Below the pieces are notes generated by a model. The model was not told the origin of the DNA. It did not search any database and worked only from the letters and a program-made list of their open reading frames with translations. A stretch of 64,000 bases of DNA, from assembly GCA_031398975.1 (NCBI GenBank), contig JANNOI010000008.1, forward strand, positions 62,001-126,000, read 5' to 3'. This DNA is from JAKFWI01 sp031398975 (lineage in GTDB: Bacteria; Pseudomonadota; Alphaproteobacteria; Caulobacterales; Aquidulcibacteraceae). A program made the translations under genes and the position numbers. Below, in pieces: positions 18,758 to 27,475 of this stretch. How positions within the stretch are numbered: the stretch's first letter is position 1; each line of letters opens with the position of its first letter.

Positions 18758-19471
18758 ATGCCCCACCTCGCTCTGCTCCGACACGGTCAAAGCCGCTGGA
18801 ACCTCGAAAACCGCTTCACCGGCTGGGTGGACGTGGACCTGACCCCGCAAGGGGAGGCCGAGGCGCGCCAGGCCGGCGTGCTGCTCAGCGGGGCGGGCGT
18901 CGCGTTCGAGCAGATGTTCACCTCCGTGCTCACCCGCGCGATCCGCACCGGCCAGCTGGCGATCGAGGCGATGGGGGAGGCGTGGCTGCCGGTGGTGAAG
19001 GATTGGCGGCTCAATGAGCGCCATTATGGCGGCCTCACGGGCCTCAACAAGGCCGAGACGGCGGCGCTGCACGGGGACGCCCAGGTCCAGATCTGGCGCC
19101 GCTCCTACGATATTCCCCCGCCCCCGCTCGCGCCCGGGGGAACGTACGATTTCGCGGCCGACCGCCGCTACGCCGGCGTGCGCGATCTGCCTGTCACGGA
19201 GAGCCTCAAGACCACGCTGGATCGCGTGTTGCCCTTCTGGCAGGCCGCGATCGCGCCCGCCCTGCGCCACGGCGAGCACGTGATCGTCGCCGCGCACGGC
19301 AATTCGCTGCGCGCCATCGTCAAGCACCTGTTCCATGTGGCCGACGAGGCGATCGTGGGGGTGGAGATCCCCACCGGTAACCCGCTGCTGGTGACGCTGG
19401 ACGCCGAACTGCGCCCGGTTGCGGCCCGCTATCTCGACGCCGCGCGCGCACAGGCCCTGCCCAAGCTTTAG
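18758..19471 (+). CDS. gpmA: 2,3-bisphosphoglycerate-dependent phosphoglycerate mutase
   Basis: A 237-residue histidine-phosphatase-superfamily enzyme interconverting 3- and 2-phosphoglycerate. The phosphorylated histidine is in LLRHGQSRWN (H9); RFTGWVDVDLT, NERHYGGLTGLNKAE and VIVAAHGNSLRAIVKHL complete the active site. The length suits the dimeric bacterial form. It follows pgi by 18 bp in the sugar-phosphate operon. Confidence 0.95.
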   Translation: MPHLALLRHGQSRWNLENRFTGWVDVDLTPQGEAEARQAGVLLSGAGVAFEQMFTSVLTRAIRTGQLAIEAMGEAWLPVVKDWRLNERHYGGLTGLNKAETAALHGDAQVQIWRRSYDIPPPPLAPGGTYDFAADRRYAGVRDLPVTESLKTTLDRVLPFWQAAIAPALRHGEHVIVAAHGNSLRAIVKHLFHVADEAIVGVEIPTGNPLLVTLDAELRPVAARYLDAARAQALPKL

Positions 19472-19527
19472 TTCCTGCCCCTTAATCCCCTCTCGTCGGG
19501 CGCGCCTTGAGGCGGTAGGCTCACGCC

Positions 19528-20169
19528 ATGGATGGCCCGCATCTGCCCTTCATGGACCGCGCGCTCGATCTCGCGCACGCCCAACACGGCCGGACGTGGC
19601 CGAACCCCGCCGTCGGCTGCGTGCTGGTGCGGGACGGCGAAATCGTGGGCGAGGGCGCAACCGGCCATGGCGGACGCCCTCATGCGGAGGAGATGGCGCT
19701 GGACGCGGCCGGCTCCGCCGCGCGCGGCGCCAGCGCCTATGTCACGCTAGAACCCTGCCGCCAGCGCACGTCCGGCGCGCCGTGCTGCGCGGACCGCCTG
19801 ATCGAGGCCGGCGTGCGGGCGGTGGTGATCGCGGTCGGCGATCCCCACGCCTGGACCAAGGGCGCGGGCGAAGCCCGGCTGCGCGCCGCGGGCCTGCACG
19901 TTATCACCGGCGTGCGCGAGGCGGAGGCGGCGGCCCTGAACGAGGGCTTCTTCCATCTCGTGCGCACCGGCCAGCCGCTCGTGTTCGCCGATCCGGACCC
20001 GACCTTCTACGACGCGCCCTTCGAGGCGGAAGGCGAGGTGCGCGCCGCGCTCACCCTGATGGGCCAGGCTGGGTTCACCCGCCTCGTCGTGGCCCCGGGC
20101 AGCGCGCAGGCGGCGCGGGTGGAGGCGGCCGGGCTGCTCAGGCCCCCGCGCCCGCCGCGCTCGCCTTGA
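19528..20169 (+). CDS. Stand-alone RibD-type cytidine deaminase-fold protein
   Basis: A 213-residue protein whose first 150 residues match the deaminase half of RibD: NPAVGCVLV, the zinc ligand and catalytic Glu in GGRPHAEEMAL, and LEPCRQRTSGAPCC keeping the Cys-X8-Cys spacing. The bifunctional RibD is about 360 residues with a C-terminal reductase; here only about 60 residues remain after the deaminase, and the usual SHHG(R/K)TPP loop is altered. It may be a diverged or truncated RibD, or a separate pyrimidine deaminase. The 3' end overlaps the convergent glycosyltransferase by 32 bp. No other riboflavin gene is in the window. Confidence 0.75.
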   Translation: MDGPHLPFMDRALDLAHAQHGRTWPNPAVGCVLVRDGEIVGEGATGHGGRPHAEEMALDAAGSAARGASAYVTLEPCRQRTSGAPCCADRLIEAGVRAVVIAVGDPHAWTKGAGEARLRAAGLHVITGVREAEAAALNEGFFHLVRTGQPLVFADPDPTFYDAPFEAEGEVRAALTLMGQAGFTRLVVAPGSAQAARVEAAGLLRPPRPPRSP

Positions 20170-21187
20170 TCTTGTGGTACAGCGCCATCACGGAGCGCAC
20201 GAAGGCCTGCTTGGTGAACTCGGCCTCGAACGCCTGGCGGCCCGCTTCGGCCAGTTCGCGCGCGAGGAGCTTGTCCCCCAACACCCGTTTCAGCGCCGCC
20301 GCGAGGGCGTCGGCATCGTCCTTGGGGACGAGGATGGCGTTGTGCTCGGGCTTCACCGTGGAGGCCGGCCCCGCCGCGTCGCTCACCACCAGGGGCCGCC
20401 CCGCCGCCCAGGCCTCCACCGTCACCGTGCCGAAAGGCTCATAGCGGGAGGGGAAGGCCACCACGTCGCACGCCTCAAGGAGGGCCGAACGGTCCGACCG
20501 CCAGCCCAGGAAGCGGGTGCGCTCGGCCACGCCCAAGGTCCCCGCCAGCGCCCGGAGCTCCCCCTCGATCGGCCCCGACCCCGCGATCCACGCATACACC
20601 CCCGGCAGCGCCTGCAGGGCCTTTAGCAGCACGTCGATACCCTTCTTCGGGTGCAGCCGGGCGAGGCTTAGCACCACGGGTGCGTCCACCGGCGTATCGA
20701 GACTGGCGCGGTCCACCGGGGCCGCCTTCTCGAGGTTGGCGAAGGTGTGCAGCACGCTGACGCGGGCCTCCGGCGCGCCCTGAGCGGTGATGTGGCGGGC
20801 GATGTCGCGCGTGACGCCCGCGTGCCAGGCGCAATTGCGGAACCGGGCCAGTTTGTAATACCCGCCATACCAGGCGAGGTTGCGCTCGCGCGTGCGCCGC
20901 GGCGCGAACGTGCCGGCGCGGCCCATCCAGTAATGGATCACGTCCGGTTCAAAGGTGGCGATCGCGGCGTTCAGCTTCGCGGCTGTGGGCAGGCGGAAAA
21001 ACTTGTCGAACGAGGCGGTGGCGAGGGGGACGCGGGCCTGTTCCAGGCTTTCCAGCCGCCGGCGATTATCGGGGCGCACGAGCACGTGCTGGGCGACGCC
21101 CGCCTCCGCAAGCGCCAACGCCCCATCGAGCATCATGGTCTCGGCGCCGCCCTCGAGCGCTCCGGCCATTACGTGAAGAACCCGCAT
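20138..21187 (-). CDS. GT4-family glycosyltransferase
   Basis: A 349-residue GT-B fold transferase. The N-terminal domain begins with VLHVMAGALEGGAETMM, typical of GT4 enzymes. The C-terminal donor domain has SLARLHPKKGIDVLLKAL and the EX7E motif in RYEPFGTVTVEAW (E250, E258). There is no membrane helix; it probably acts on the cytoplasmic face of the inner membrane in LPS or exopolysaccharide assembly. It lies 108 bp downstream of kdsA on the same strand, consistent with an LPS-core role. Sugar specificity is unknown. Confidence 0.9.
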   Translation of the reverse strand: MRVLHVMAGALEGGAETMMLDGALALAEAGVAQHVLVRPDNRRRLESLEQARVPLATASFDKFFRLPTAAKLNAAIATFEPDVIHYWMGRAGTFAPRRTRERNLAWYGGYYKLARFRNCAWHAGVTRDIARHITAQGAPEARVSVLHTFANLEKAAPVDRASLDTPVDAPVVLSLARLHPKKGIDVLLKALQALPGVYAWIAGSGPIEGELRALAGTLGVAERTRFLGWRSDRSALLEACDVVAFPSRYEPFGTVTVEAWAAGRPLVVSDAAGPASTVKPEHNAILVPKDDADALAAALKRVLGDKLLARELAEAGRQAFEAEFTKQAFVRSVMALYHKIKASAAGAGA

Positions 21188-21295
21188 TCTGCGCCCCGGC
21201 GCTTGCGACCATCCGCGCCGGGGAGGGTGTTAGGCGCCCGTCACAGAAAGGTCAAACGCGACACAAGGCGTCGCGCGAGAGAGGGGCGCAGGCGC

Positions 21296-22156
21296 TCAGA
21301 TTTCCAACGGACGGGCCTTGGCCAGCCGGTCGAACGCCAGGATCGTCTCCAGCAAAGCGGGGAGTTCCGAGAACGGCACCATGTTGGGCCCGTCGGAGGG
21401 GGCGGCATCCGGGTTCGGATGGGTTTCGATAAACATCGCAGCTACCCCCACGGCGGCGGCGGCGGCGCGCGCGAGCACCGGCACATATTTGCGCTCGCCG
21501 CCCGATTTGTCGCCCAGGCCCCCGGGCTGCTGCACGGAATGGGTGGCGTCGAACACCACGGGCGCGCCCATCGCCTTCAGGATCGGCAGGGCGCGGAAAT
21601 CGGTGACGAGCGTATTGTAGCCGAAGCTCGCGCCCCGCTCGCACAACAGCACGTTGGGATTGCCCGCGCCGGTGATCTTGCCCAGCACGTTCTTCATGTC
21701 CCACGGCGCGAGGAACTGGCCCTTCTTGACATTGATCGCCTTGCCGGTTTCGGCGGCCGCGATCAGCAGGTCGGTCTGGCGGCAGAGGAAGGCGGGGATT
21801 TGCAGCACGTCCACGACGCTTGCGGCCTGCGCGCAATGCTCGGGCAGGTGCACGTCGGTGAGCACGGGGACGCCGAAGGTTTTCTTGATCTCTTCGAACA
21901 CCGGCAAGGCGGCCTCCAGGCCCGCCCCCCGCACCCCGGCGAGGGAGGAGCGATTGGCCTTGTCGAAGCTCGATTTGTAAATGAAGCCCACGCCCAGCTT
22001 GGCGAACGTCTCCGCCAGGAAGCCCGCGCAATCGATCGCGTGCGCGCGGCTTTCCAGCACGCAGGGGCCGGCGATGAACACGAGCGGCAGGTCGTTGCCG
22101 ATGGCCACTTCGGGCGCGATCTGGACGACGGCGTTCGGCTTGACGGCTTCGGGCAT
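21296..22156 (-). CDS. kdsA: 3-deoxy-8-phosphooctulonate synthase
   Basis: A 286-residue enzyme condensing PEP with arabinose-5-P to Kdo-8-P for LPS. Seen are VFIAGPCVLESRAHA, FIYKSSFDKANRSS, PVLTDVHLPEHC, and IPAFLCRQTDLLIAAAETG, followed by VVFDATHSVQQPGG. The ATG at 22156 (MPEAVKPN) fits the family; an in-frame ATG 45 bases upstream would add a non-conserved extension. It lies between midA and a GT4 glycosyltransferase on the minus strand. Confidence 0.96.
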   Translation of the reverse strand: MPEAVKPNAVVQIAPEVAIGNDLPLVFIAGPCVLESRAHAIDCAGFLAETFAKLGVGFIYKSSFDKANRSSLAGVRGAGLEAALPVFEEIKKTFGVPVLTDVHLPEHCAQAASVVDVLQIPAFLCRQTDLLIAAAETGKAINVKKGQFLAPWDMKNVLGKITGAGNPNVLLCERGASFGYNTLVTDFRALPILKAMGAPVVFDATHSVQQPGGLGDKSGGERKYVPVLARAAAAAVGVAAMFIETHPNPDAAPSDGPNMVPFSELPALLETILAFDRLAKARPLEI

Positions 22157-22197
22157 GGCGTTCTCCAGCCCCCACATAAGCCCGCCCGCGGCCGGCC

Positions 22198-23292
22198 TCA
22201 ACCGCCGCGCGCGGCGAACCCTTGGGGGTAGGGCAGGCCGGGGCTGGAGAGGCAGATGGCCTGGAACAGAACGCCCATCTGGTCGGGCGCGGCGAGGCGG
22301 TCGCGCTGGCGGGCGATGATCGGGGCGTGGTCGGGGCGGGCGCGCATCAGCGCGCTGGCGCGTTGGTTAAGCCCCAAATCCTCGAGGAACGCGCCTTGCG
22401 GGACGGGGCCCGCGACTTCAAGGCCCGCCGCGCGCGCGAGCGCTTTCACGGCGGCGAAATCGACATGGGCGGTCAGGTCGGCGCCGCCGGGTTCGGCCAG
22501 CGGGTCGGCGGTGCGGTGGCGCGCGACGGCCTGGAACGTGTCCCCGCAGCGCGTTTCGGGGGCGCCGTAATCAATCAGCAGCGCGCGTCCCGGGGCGGCG
22601 CGCAAGCGCCGGGCGAGGGCGGCGACGAACGCCTCAAGGCCCGGGCGCGTCTCGGCCACGCTGCCCGGCGGGGCGGCGCGCAGCGCGGCCGGAAGGAAGC
22701 CAGGGGGGGCTGGCCCGGGCGCGAGGCCGAAGCGCAGGCGGCCTGCCTGCGCCGGATCGGCCCCGATCAGGCGCTCGCGCCACCCGGTTTCGGTGCGCAC
22801 CCATTGCCGGATCGGCAGGCAGTCCAGCACCTCGTTGGCGATGATCACGCAAGGCGTGTGCGCCTCTTCGAGCGCGGGGCGCCAGGTCGGGGCGATGTCG
22901 TGGGCGCCCAGCATCTCCGCTTGCACCTGGCGCAGGGGCGCGCTCGGCTCGATCAGCTCCACCTGCAGGGCGGCGCGGAAGGCGGGCTCGGCCTTGGCCG
23001 CGCGCAGCATGTCCGCCATCAGCACGCCGCGCCCGGGCCCGATCTCGATCAGCGCCATCGGACCGGGGCGGGCGAGATCGCACCAGCTTTGCGCGGCCCA
23101 CAGGCCGATCAGCTCGCCGAACATCTGGCTGGTTTCGGGGGCGGTGATGAAATCGCCGTCCGCCCCCAAAGCGGGGCGCGTCGCGTAATAGCCGTGCGCG
23201 GGATCGTAGAGGCACAGCTCCATGTAGCGCGCCACGCTCATCGGCCCGTCCGCGGCGATCAGGTCCAGCAGGCGCTGCTTGAGCGTGGTCAC
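22198..23292 (-). CDS. midA: Class I SAM-dependent methyltransferase, MidA/NDUFAF7 family
   Basis: A 364-residue member of the DUF185/COG1565 family. The SAM-binding motif is LIEIGPGRGVLMADML, preceded by the family signatures YDPAHGYYA and FITAPETSQMFGELIG and followed by IIANEVLDCLPIRQW. Mitochondrial NDUFAF7 methylates an arginine of a complex I subunit during assembly; bacterial members are assumed to act similarly. The ATG overlaps the lgt stop by four bases. The lgt-midA pairing is common in alphaproteobacteria. Confidence 0.9.
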   Translation of the reverse strand: MTTLKQRLLDLIAADGPMSVARYMELCLYDPAHGYYATRPALGADGDFITAPETSQMFGELIGLWAAQSWCDLARPGPMALIEIGPGRGVLMADMLRAAKAEPAFRAALQVELIEPSAPLRQVQAEMLGAHDIAPTWRPALEEAHTPCVIIANEVLDCLPIRQWVRTETGWRERLIGADPAQAGRLRFGLAPGPAPPGFLPAALRAAPPGSVAETRPGLEAFVAALARRLRAAPGRALLIDYGAPETRCGDTFQAVARHRTADPLAEPGGADLTAHVDFAAVKALARAAGLEVAGPVPQGAFLEDLGLNQRASALMRARPDHAPIIARQRDRLAAPDQMGVLFQAICLSSPGLPYPQGFAARGG

Positions 23293-24143
23293 GCGCGGGC
23301 GGGCTTGTGGGCGAAGGCGGCCGCGATCAGCGCTGCGCCGATGGCGATCATGGGCAAGGACAGAAGCATCCCCATCGTCAGGCCCAGCGGAAACTCGGGC
23401 ATATGGGCGTCAGGCTCGCGCACGTTTTCAAGTGCGGCGCGGAACACCCCATAGGCGGCTAGGAACACTCCCGTAGCGAAGCCCGGGCGCGTGAAGCCCC
23501 GCCACCGGCGGGTGACGAGCGCCATCAAAGCAAAGAGGACGAGGCCCTCGAGCGCAGCCTCGTAGAGCTGGCTCGGATGGCGGGGGCGGCCATCCGCGGT
23601 GGGGAAGATCACGCCCCAGGGCAGGTCGGTCGGCCGGCCCCAGAGCTCGGCGTTGATGAAATTGGCGATGCGCCCGAAAAAGAGCCCGATGGGCGCGCAC
23701 GCGGCCACGATGTCCCCCAGGGTCAGCACCGCGATCCCGTGCCGGCGCGCGAACCAGAAGATCGCCGCCGCCACCCCGATCAGCCCGCCATGGAACGCCA
23801 TGCCCCCGGTCCAGATCTGGGCGATCTCGCCGGGATTGGTCCAGATCATGTCGGGCTTGTAGAAGATCACATAACCCAGCCGGCCGCCGAAGATCACCCC
23901 AAGGGTGGCCCAGAACAGGAAGTCGTCGCACTGGGCCGCGTCCGGGCGCTTCTGCCCCGCCGCCCAGAGGCGGTTGTCCTTTGACAAAGACACCATGTAC
24001 CGCCACCCCAGCAGCAGGCCGGCGATGTAGGCGAGCGCGTACCAGCGCAGCGGAAACGGCCCGAGCGTCGCGCCGAACAGCTCGAACGCCGGCAGGGTGA
24101 ACACGTCGGGCTCGAGGGCGGGAAAGGGAATGGCGCTGAACAT
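23289..24143 (-). CDS. lgt: Prolipoprotein diacylglyceryl transferase
   Basis: A 284-residue polytopic inner-membrane enzyme that attaches diacylglycerol to the lipobox cysteine of prolipoproteins. The family signature GRIANFINAELWGRPTD is present, together with MAFHGGLIG and RHPSQLYEAALEGLVLF. About seven hydrophobic segments can be seen. It starts a minus-strand run with midA, kdsA and a glycosyltransferase, and is divergent from ubiK across 63 bp. No strong Shine-Dalgarno is visible before the ATG. Confidence 0.96.
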   Translation of the reverse strand: MFSAIPFPALEPDVFTLPAFELFGATLGPFPLRWYALAYIAGLLLGWRYMVSLSKDNRLWAAGQKRPDAAQCDDFLFWATLGVIFGGRLGYVIFYKPDMIWTNPGEIAQIWTGGMAFHGGLIGVAAAIFWFARRHGIAVLTLGDIVAACAPIGLFFGRIANFINAELWGRPTDLPWGVIFPTADGRPRHPSQLYEAALEGLVLFALMALVTRRWRGFTRPGFATGVFLAAYGVFRAALENVREPDAHMPEFPLGLTMGMLLSLPMIAIGAALIAAAFAHKPARA

Positions 24144-24206
24144 CGATCGGGGCGGCCTTTCACCTTCGCGGGGCGTTCTCTAAATACGGGTGCAAAGGGA
24201 AAAGCA

Positions 24207-24455
24207 ATGCAAAGCCAATCCATACTGCTGGACGAACTCGCCCGGGTGATGACGGGCGCGATGGGTCTCGCGCAGGGTTTGACCGCGGAGGCGAAATCGG
24301 TGCTGCGCGCCCAGGCCGCGCGCCTCGTCGCGGAGATGGATCTCGTCGGCCGGGAGGAGTTCGAGGCCATGAAAAGCCTCGCCGAGGACGCCCGCGCCGA
24401 GGCCGAGGCGCTGCGCGCGCGCGTGGAGGCGCTGGAAGCGGCCGGCCCCCGCTGA
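24207..24455 (+). CDS. ubiK: Ubiquinone biosynthesis accessory factor UbiK
   Basis: An 82-residue protein of the BMFP/UbiK family. It has an N-terminal amphipathic helix (ILLDELARVMTGAMGLAQG) and a C-terminal coiled coil (FEAMKSLAEDARAEAEALRAR), the architecture of the family, which helps assemble the Ubi metabolon at the membrane. The signature LVGREEFEAMK is clear. AGGGA lies 6 bases before the ATG. It is divergent from lgt. Confidence 0.9.
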   Translation: MQSQSILLDELARVMTGAMGLAQGLTAEAKSVLRAQAARLVAEMDLVGREEFEAMKSLAEDARAEAEALRARVEALEAAGPR

Positions 24456-24588
24456 GGGCTGCGCATCCGCATTGCCGGTCCCGGCGTTCGGCTCCAACCT
24501 AGTATTAACCACGCGCGGCCTGATGATGGACGCACGCGGGGCGGCGATTCGCGCCGCAGCGCAGGGCGCGCACGTCAGGGGGCAGGCC

Positions 24589-25101
24589 ATGAACGCCTAT
24601 CACGAAGACGAGGACGAAGGCTTGCCCTTCGACGATCCGATCGAGGTGGCGGAGGCGGTGCTCGGCTCGGACGCGCGCTTTGTGTCCGAACGCGGAGATG
24701 ATGGGGATCTGAGCTTCGCATTCAAGGCGCAATGGTGCGAGGTGTCGGGCTTCTTCTGCTGGCGCGAGGAATTGCCGGCGATGCTGATGACCGTCACCTT
24801 CGATCTCGCCGCCGCGCCCGCGCAGATGGCCGATACGGCCCGCCTGATCGCGCTGATCAACGAAAACCTGTGGCTCGGCCATTTCGACCTCTGGTCCGAG
24901 GACGGGGCGGTGGTGTTCCGCCACGCCGTGGCGATGATCGGGCGCTCCGAACTCGCCCCGGGCGAAGTGCAGGCCATGCTGGCGGCGGCCATGGACGCGG
25001 CGGACCGCTTCTTCCCGGCCTTCGACCTTCTGCTGCGCTGCAAATGCGCGCCCGAGCAGGCGATCGAGGCGGCCCTGTTCGAGACGGTGGGGGAGGCCTG
25101 A
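24589..25101 (+). CDS. YbjN domain-containing protein
   Basis: A 170-residue protein matching the YbjN family of type III secretion chaperone-like folds: an acidic N-terminus (HEDEDEGLPFDDP), CEVSGFFCWREELPAMLMTV, and LINENLWLGHFDLW followed by VVFRHAV. The role of these small dimeric proteins is unclear; in E. coli YbjN affects stress and motility phenotypes. The start at 24589 has an AGGGGG site 6-7 bases upstream and is preferred to a longer reading from 24472. Its position immediately before proC is conserved in alphaproteobacteria. The 133 bp upstream hold no gene that I can see. Confidence 0.85.
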   Translation: MNAYHEDEDEGLPFDDPIEVAEAVLGSDARFVSERGDDGDLSFAFKAQWCEVSGFFCWREELPAMLMTVTFDLAAAPAQMADTARLIALINENLWLGHFDLWSEDGAVVFRHAVAMIGRSELAPGEVQAMLAAAMDAADRFFPAFDLLLRCKCAPEQAIEAALFETVGEA

Positions 25102-25106
25102 TCCCC

Positions 25107-25928
25107 ATGGACGCGCCCGGCGTGGTTCTCGTCGGCGCAGGCCAAATGGGCGGCGCATTGCTGCGCGGGTGGCTAAAAGCCATCCGCCGCGGCGGAGGGC
25201 TCACGCTCACGGTGCTCGAGCCCCATTTCGACCCCGCGCTCGAGAGCGATCTCTTGGCCGCCGGGGCGGTGCTCAATCCTCCCAATCCGGGCGCGGCGGA
25301 CGTGGTGGTGCTGGCGGTGAAGCCGCAGGCGTTCGCGCAGGTGGCGGGCGAGGCCCGCCAGTTCGTGGGCTCCCATACGCTGGTGCTGTCCATCATGGCC
25401 GGCGTCCCGCTGGAGGCGACCGCGCGGCTGACCGGCGCAAGCCGCGTGATCCGGGCCGTGCCGAACACGCCCGGCCAGATCGGGCAGGGCGTCACGGCCT
25501 ATGTGTCCGGCCCGGGCGTGACCGAGCAGGACCGCACGCTGGCGGCGCTGCTGCTTGAGCCCCTGGGCGCGGTGGAGATCATCGCCAACGAGCGGCTGAT
25601 GGACGTGGTGACCGCGGTGTCCGGCTCGGGCCCGGCCTATGTGTTCCTGCTCGCCGAAGTGCTGGCCGCCACCGCCGAAAAGGAGGGCCTCGCCGCGGAT
25701 GTGGCCGCGCGGCTGGCGCGTCAGACCGTGGCGGGCGCCGGCGCGCTCATGCTCGAGACGGGCGAGGCCCCCGGCCAATTGCGCAAGCAGGTGACCTCCC
25801 CCGGAGGCACCACCGAAGCCGCGCTCGACGTGCTGCAGGCCGCCGATGGGCTGGGGCAAGTGCTGAGCCGCGCCGTGCGCGCCGCCACCGAGCGCTCCCG
25901 GGCCCTGGGCAAGAGCTTCGACCGGTGA
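25107..25928 (+). CDS. proC: Pyrroline-5-carboxylate reductase
   Basis: A 273-residue NAD(P)H-dependent enzyme for the last step of proline synthesis. Seen are the Rossmann start VVLVGAGQMGGALLRGW, VVLAVKPQAF, the substrate-loop RAVPNTPGQIGQGVTAY and the C-terminal signature QLRKQVTSPGGTTEAAL. The start at 25107 is 5 bp after the ybjN stop, with GGGGAGG in the end of ybjN. Length is standard. Confidence 0.96.
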   Translation: MDAPGVVLVGAGQMGGALLRGWLKAIRRGGGLTLTVLEPHFDPALESDLLAAGAVLNPPNPGAADVVVLAVKPQAFAQVAGEARQFVGSHTLVLSIMAGVPLEATARLTGASRVIRAVPNTPGQIGQGVTAYVSGPGVTEQDRTLAALLLEPLGAVEIIANERLMDVVTAVSGSGPAYVFLLAEVLAATAEKEGLAADVAARLARQTVAGAGALMLETGEAPGQLRKQVTSPGGTTEAALDVLQAADGLGQVLSRAVRAATERSRALGKSFDR

Positions 25929-25931
25929 GGC

Positions 25932-26402
25932 GTGTCTGATTTCCGCCGCCGGCTGGAGCCTGCGCTGCGCCCGCTGTTCCAGGCGGTGTGGCGGCTCACG
26001 CGCGGCATGACGCTGGGGGTGCGCGGGCTCGCCCTCGACGGCGAGGGGCGGGTCGCGCTGGTGCGCCACTCGTACATGGAGGGCTGGCACCTTCCTGGCG
26101 GGGGCGTGGAGCACGGGGAGGTTGCGGAGGCTGCGATGGCGCGGGAGTTCGCCGAGGAGGCGGGAATCCGCCCTAACGGCCCCTTGGCGCTCCTCGCGAT
26201 CTATTCCAACGCCGCGGTGTTTCCGAACGACCACGTGCTCCTTTATCGCGCGCCGGCCTGGGAGCCGTGCGCGCCGGACGGGCGCGAGATCAGCGACCGC
26301 GGCTTCTTCCCGCTCCACGCGCTGCCGGGCGCGACGACCCCCGCAACCCGCCGCCGCCTGGCGGAGGTGTTCGACGGCGCGCCCGTAAGCCCGCTTTGGT
26401 GA
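25932..26402 (+). CDS. Nudix hydrolase
   Basis: A 156-residue pyrophosphohydrolase. The Nudix box reads GGVEHGEVAEAAMAREFAEE followed by AGI, matching GX5EX7REUXEEXGU. The N-terminal LRPLFQAVWRLTRGMTLGVRGL segment is typical of a subgroup of small Nudix proteins, which supports the GTG start at 25932, three bases after proC. The substrate is not predictable. It is convergent with hemF. Confidence 0.88.
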   Translation: MSDFRRRLEPALRPLFQAVWRLTRGMTLGVRGLALDGEGRVALVRHSYMEGWHLPGGGVEHGEVAEAAMAREFAEEAGIRPNGPLALLAIYSNAAVFPNDHVLLYRAPAWEPCAPDGREISDRGFFPLHALPGATTPATRRRLAEVFDGAPVSPLW

Positions 26403-26407
26403 CAAGC

Positions 26408-26441
26408 GTCAGGGCCAGGTCGCGGTCAGGGCCAGGCCGCG
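26408..26441. repeat. 17-bp tandem duplication at the hemF 3' end
   Basis: GTCAGGGCCAGGTCGCG at 26408-26424 is followed directly by a copy at 26425-26441 with one difference. The second copy contains the hemF stop codon and last codons on the minus strand, and the first fills the gap to the Nudix gene. It looks like a replication-slippage duplication with no evident function. Confidence 0.8.
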
Positions 26442-27322
26442 GTCGGGGGCAGGGAGGAGAGGATCGTGTCGATATTGCCGCCGGTCTTGAGGCCGAACAG
26501 CGTCCCGCGATCGTAAAGCAGGTTGAACTCCACATAGCGGCCGCGCCGCACGAGCTGCTCCTGGCGTTCCTCCGCGCTCCAAGCCTCCCCCATCCGCCGC
26601 CGCAGGATCGCGACATAAACGGTGAGGAACGCCTCGCCGACCGCCTGGACGAAGCGGAACTCCCGCTCCCAATCGCCGCCGTCCAGATGGTCGAAGAAGA
26701 TGCCGCCCACGCCGCGCGCCTCGCCGCGATGGGGGAGGTGGAAGTAGTTGTCGCACCAGGCGCGGTAGCGGGCATAGGGCTCGCCATGCGCGGCGCAGGC
26801 GGCCTCGAACGCGGCGTGAAACGCGACCGCATCCTCGAAATCCGGGGCGCGCTGGAAGGCGAGCATGGGCGTCAGGTCCCCGCCGCCGCCGAACCAGGCG
26901 GTGGTGGTGGTGAGGAAGCGGGTGTTCAGGTGGGCCGTCGGGCAGCGGGGATTGCGGGGGTGGGCGATCAGGGAGATGCCGGTCGCGGTGAAGGCCGGCG
27001 CCGCCGCGCTCGCCCCGCGCACCTGGGCGGCGAATTCCGGCGCGAAATCGCCGTGCACGGTCGAAACATGCACGCCCGCCTTCTCGAAGAACCGCCCCCG
27101 CAGCAGCCCGGCCACGCCCCCGCCCAGATCCTCGCGCCCCGCGCCCCGCCGCCAGGGGGTGCGCTCGAAGCGCCCGGGAGCGCCGGGATAGAGGGCGGGA
27201 TCGGCGTCGGCCTCCAGCGCCTCGAACGCCGCGCAGAGCGTATCGCGCAACGCCTCGAACCAGGCCTGGGCGCGGGCGCGGCGCGGGCCAAGCTCCGGGC
27301 CGGCGGGGGGCGGATGGGGCAT
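26426..27322 (-). CDS. hemF: Oxygen-dependent coproporphyrinogen III oxidase
   Basis: A 298-residue enzyme that oxidatively decarboxylates coproporphyrinogen III to protoporphyrinogen IX. Family motifs are ATGISLIAHPRNPRCPTAHLN, TAWFGGGGDLTPM, YCARYRAWCDNYFHLPHRGE-like sequence (here YARYRAWCDNYFHLPHRGE), GIFFDHLDGGDWE, and the C-terminal LFGLKTGGNIDTILSSLPP. Its presence indicates aerobic heme synthesis. It is divergent from the petABC operon, an apt pairing since cytochromes b and c1 need heme. Confidence 0.96.
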   Translation of the reverse strand: MPHPPPAGPELGPRRARAQAWFEALRDTLCAAFEALEADADPALYPGAPGRFERTPWRRGAGREDLGGGVAGLLRGRFFEKAGVHVSTVHGDFAPEFAAQVRGASAAAPAFTATGISLIAHPRNPRCPTAHLNTRFLTTTTAWFGGGGDLTPMLAFQRAPDFEDAVAFHAAFEAACAAHGEPYARYRAWCDNYFHLPHRGEARGVGGIFFDHLDGGDWEREFRFVQAVGEAFLTVYVAILRRRMGEAWSAEERQEQLVRRGRYVEFNLLYDRGTLFGLKTGGNIDTILSSLPPTAAWP

Positions 27323-27475
27323 GGGCGGACTGTGGCGGCCTGCCGGCGTCCCGGCAAGGCGGGCCCGCGTGCGGCGACACGCCGCGAGCCGCTTTGGGCC
27401 ATACCGGCCTATTTTGCGCAGCTTATTTCTGGGCGCGAATCACGCTGGAAGCAGCGGGTACAGTGGGAGCGGGCG

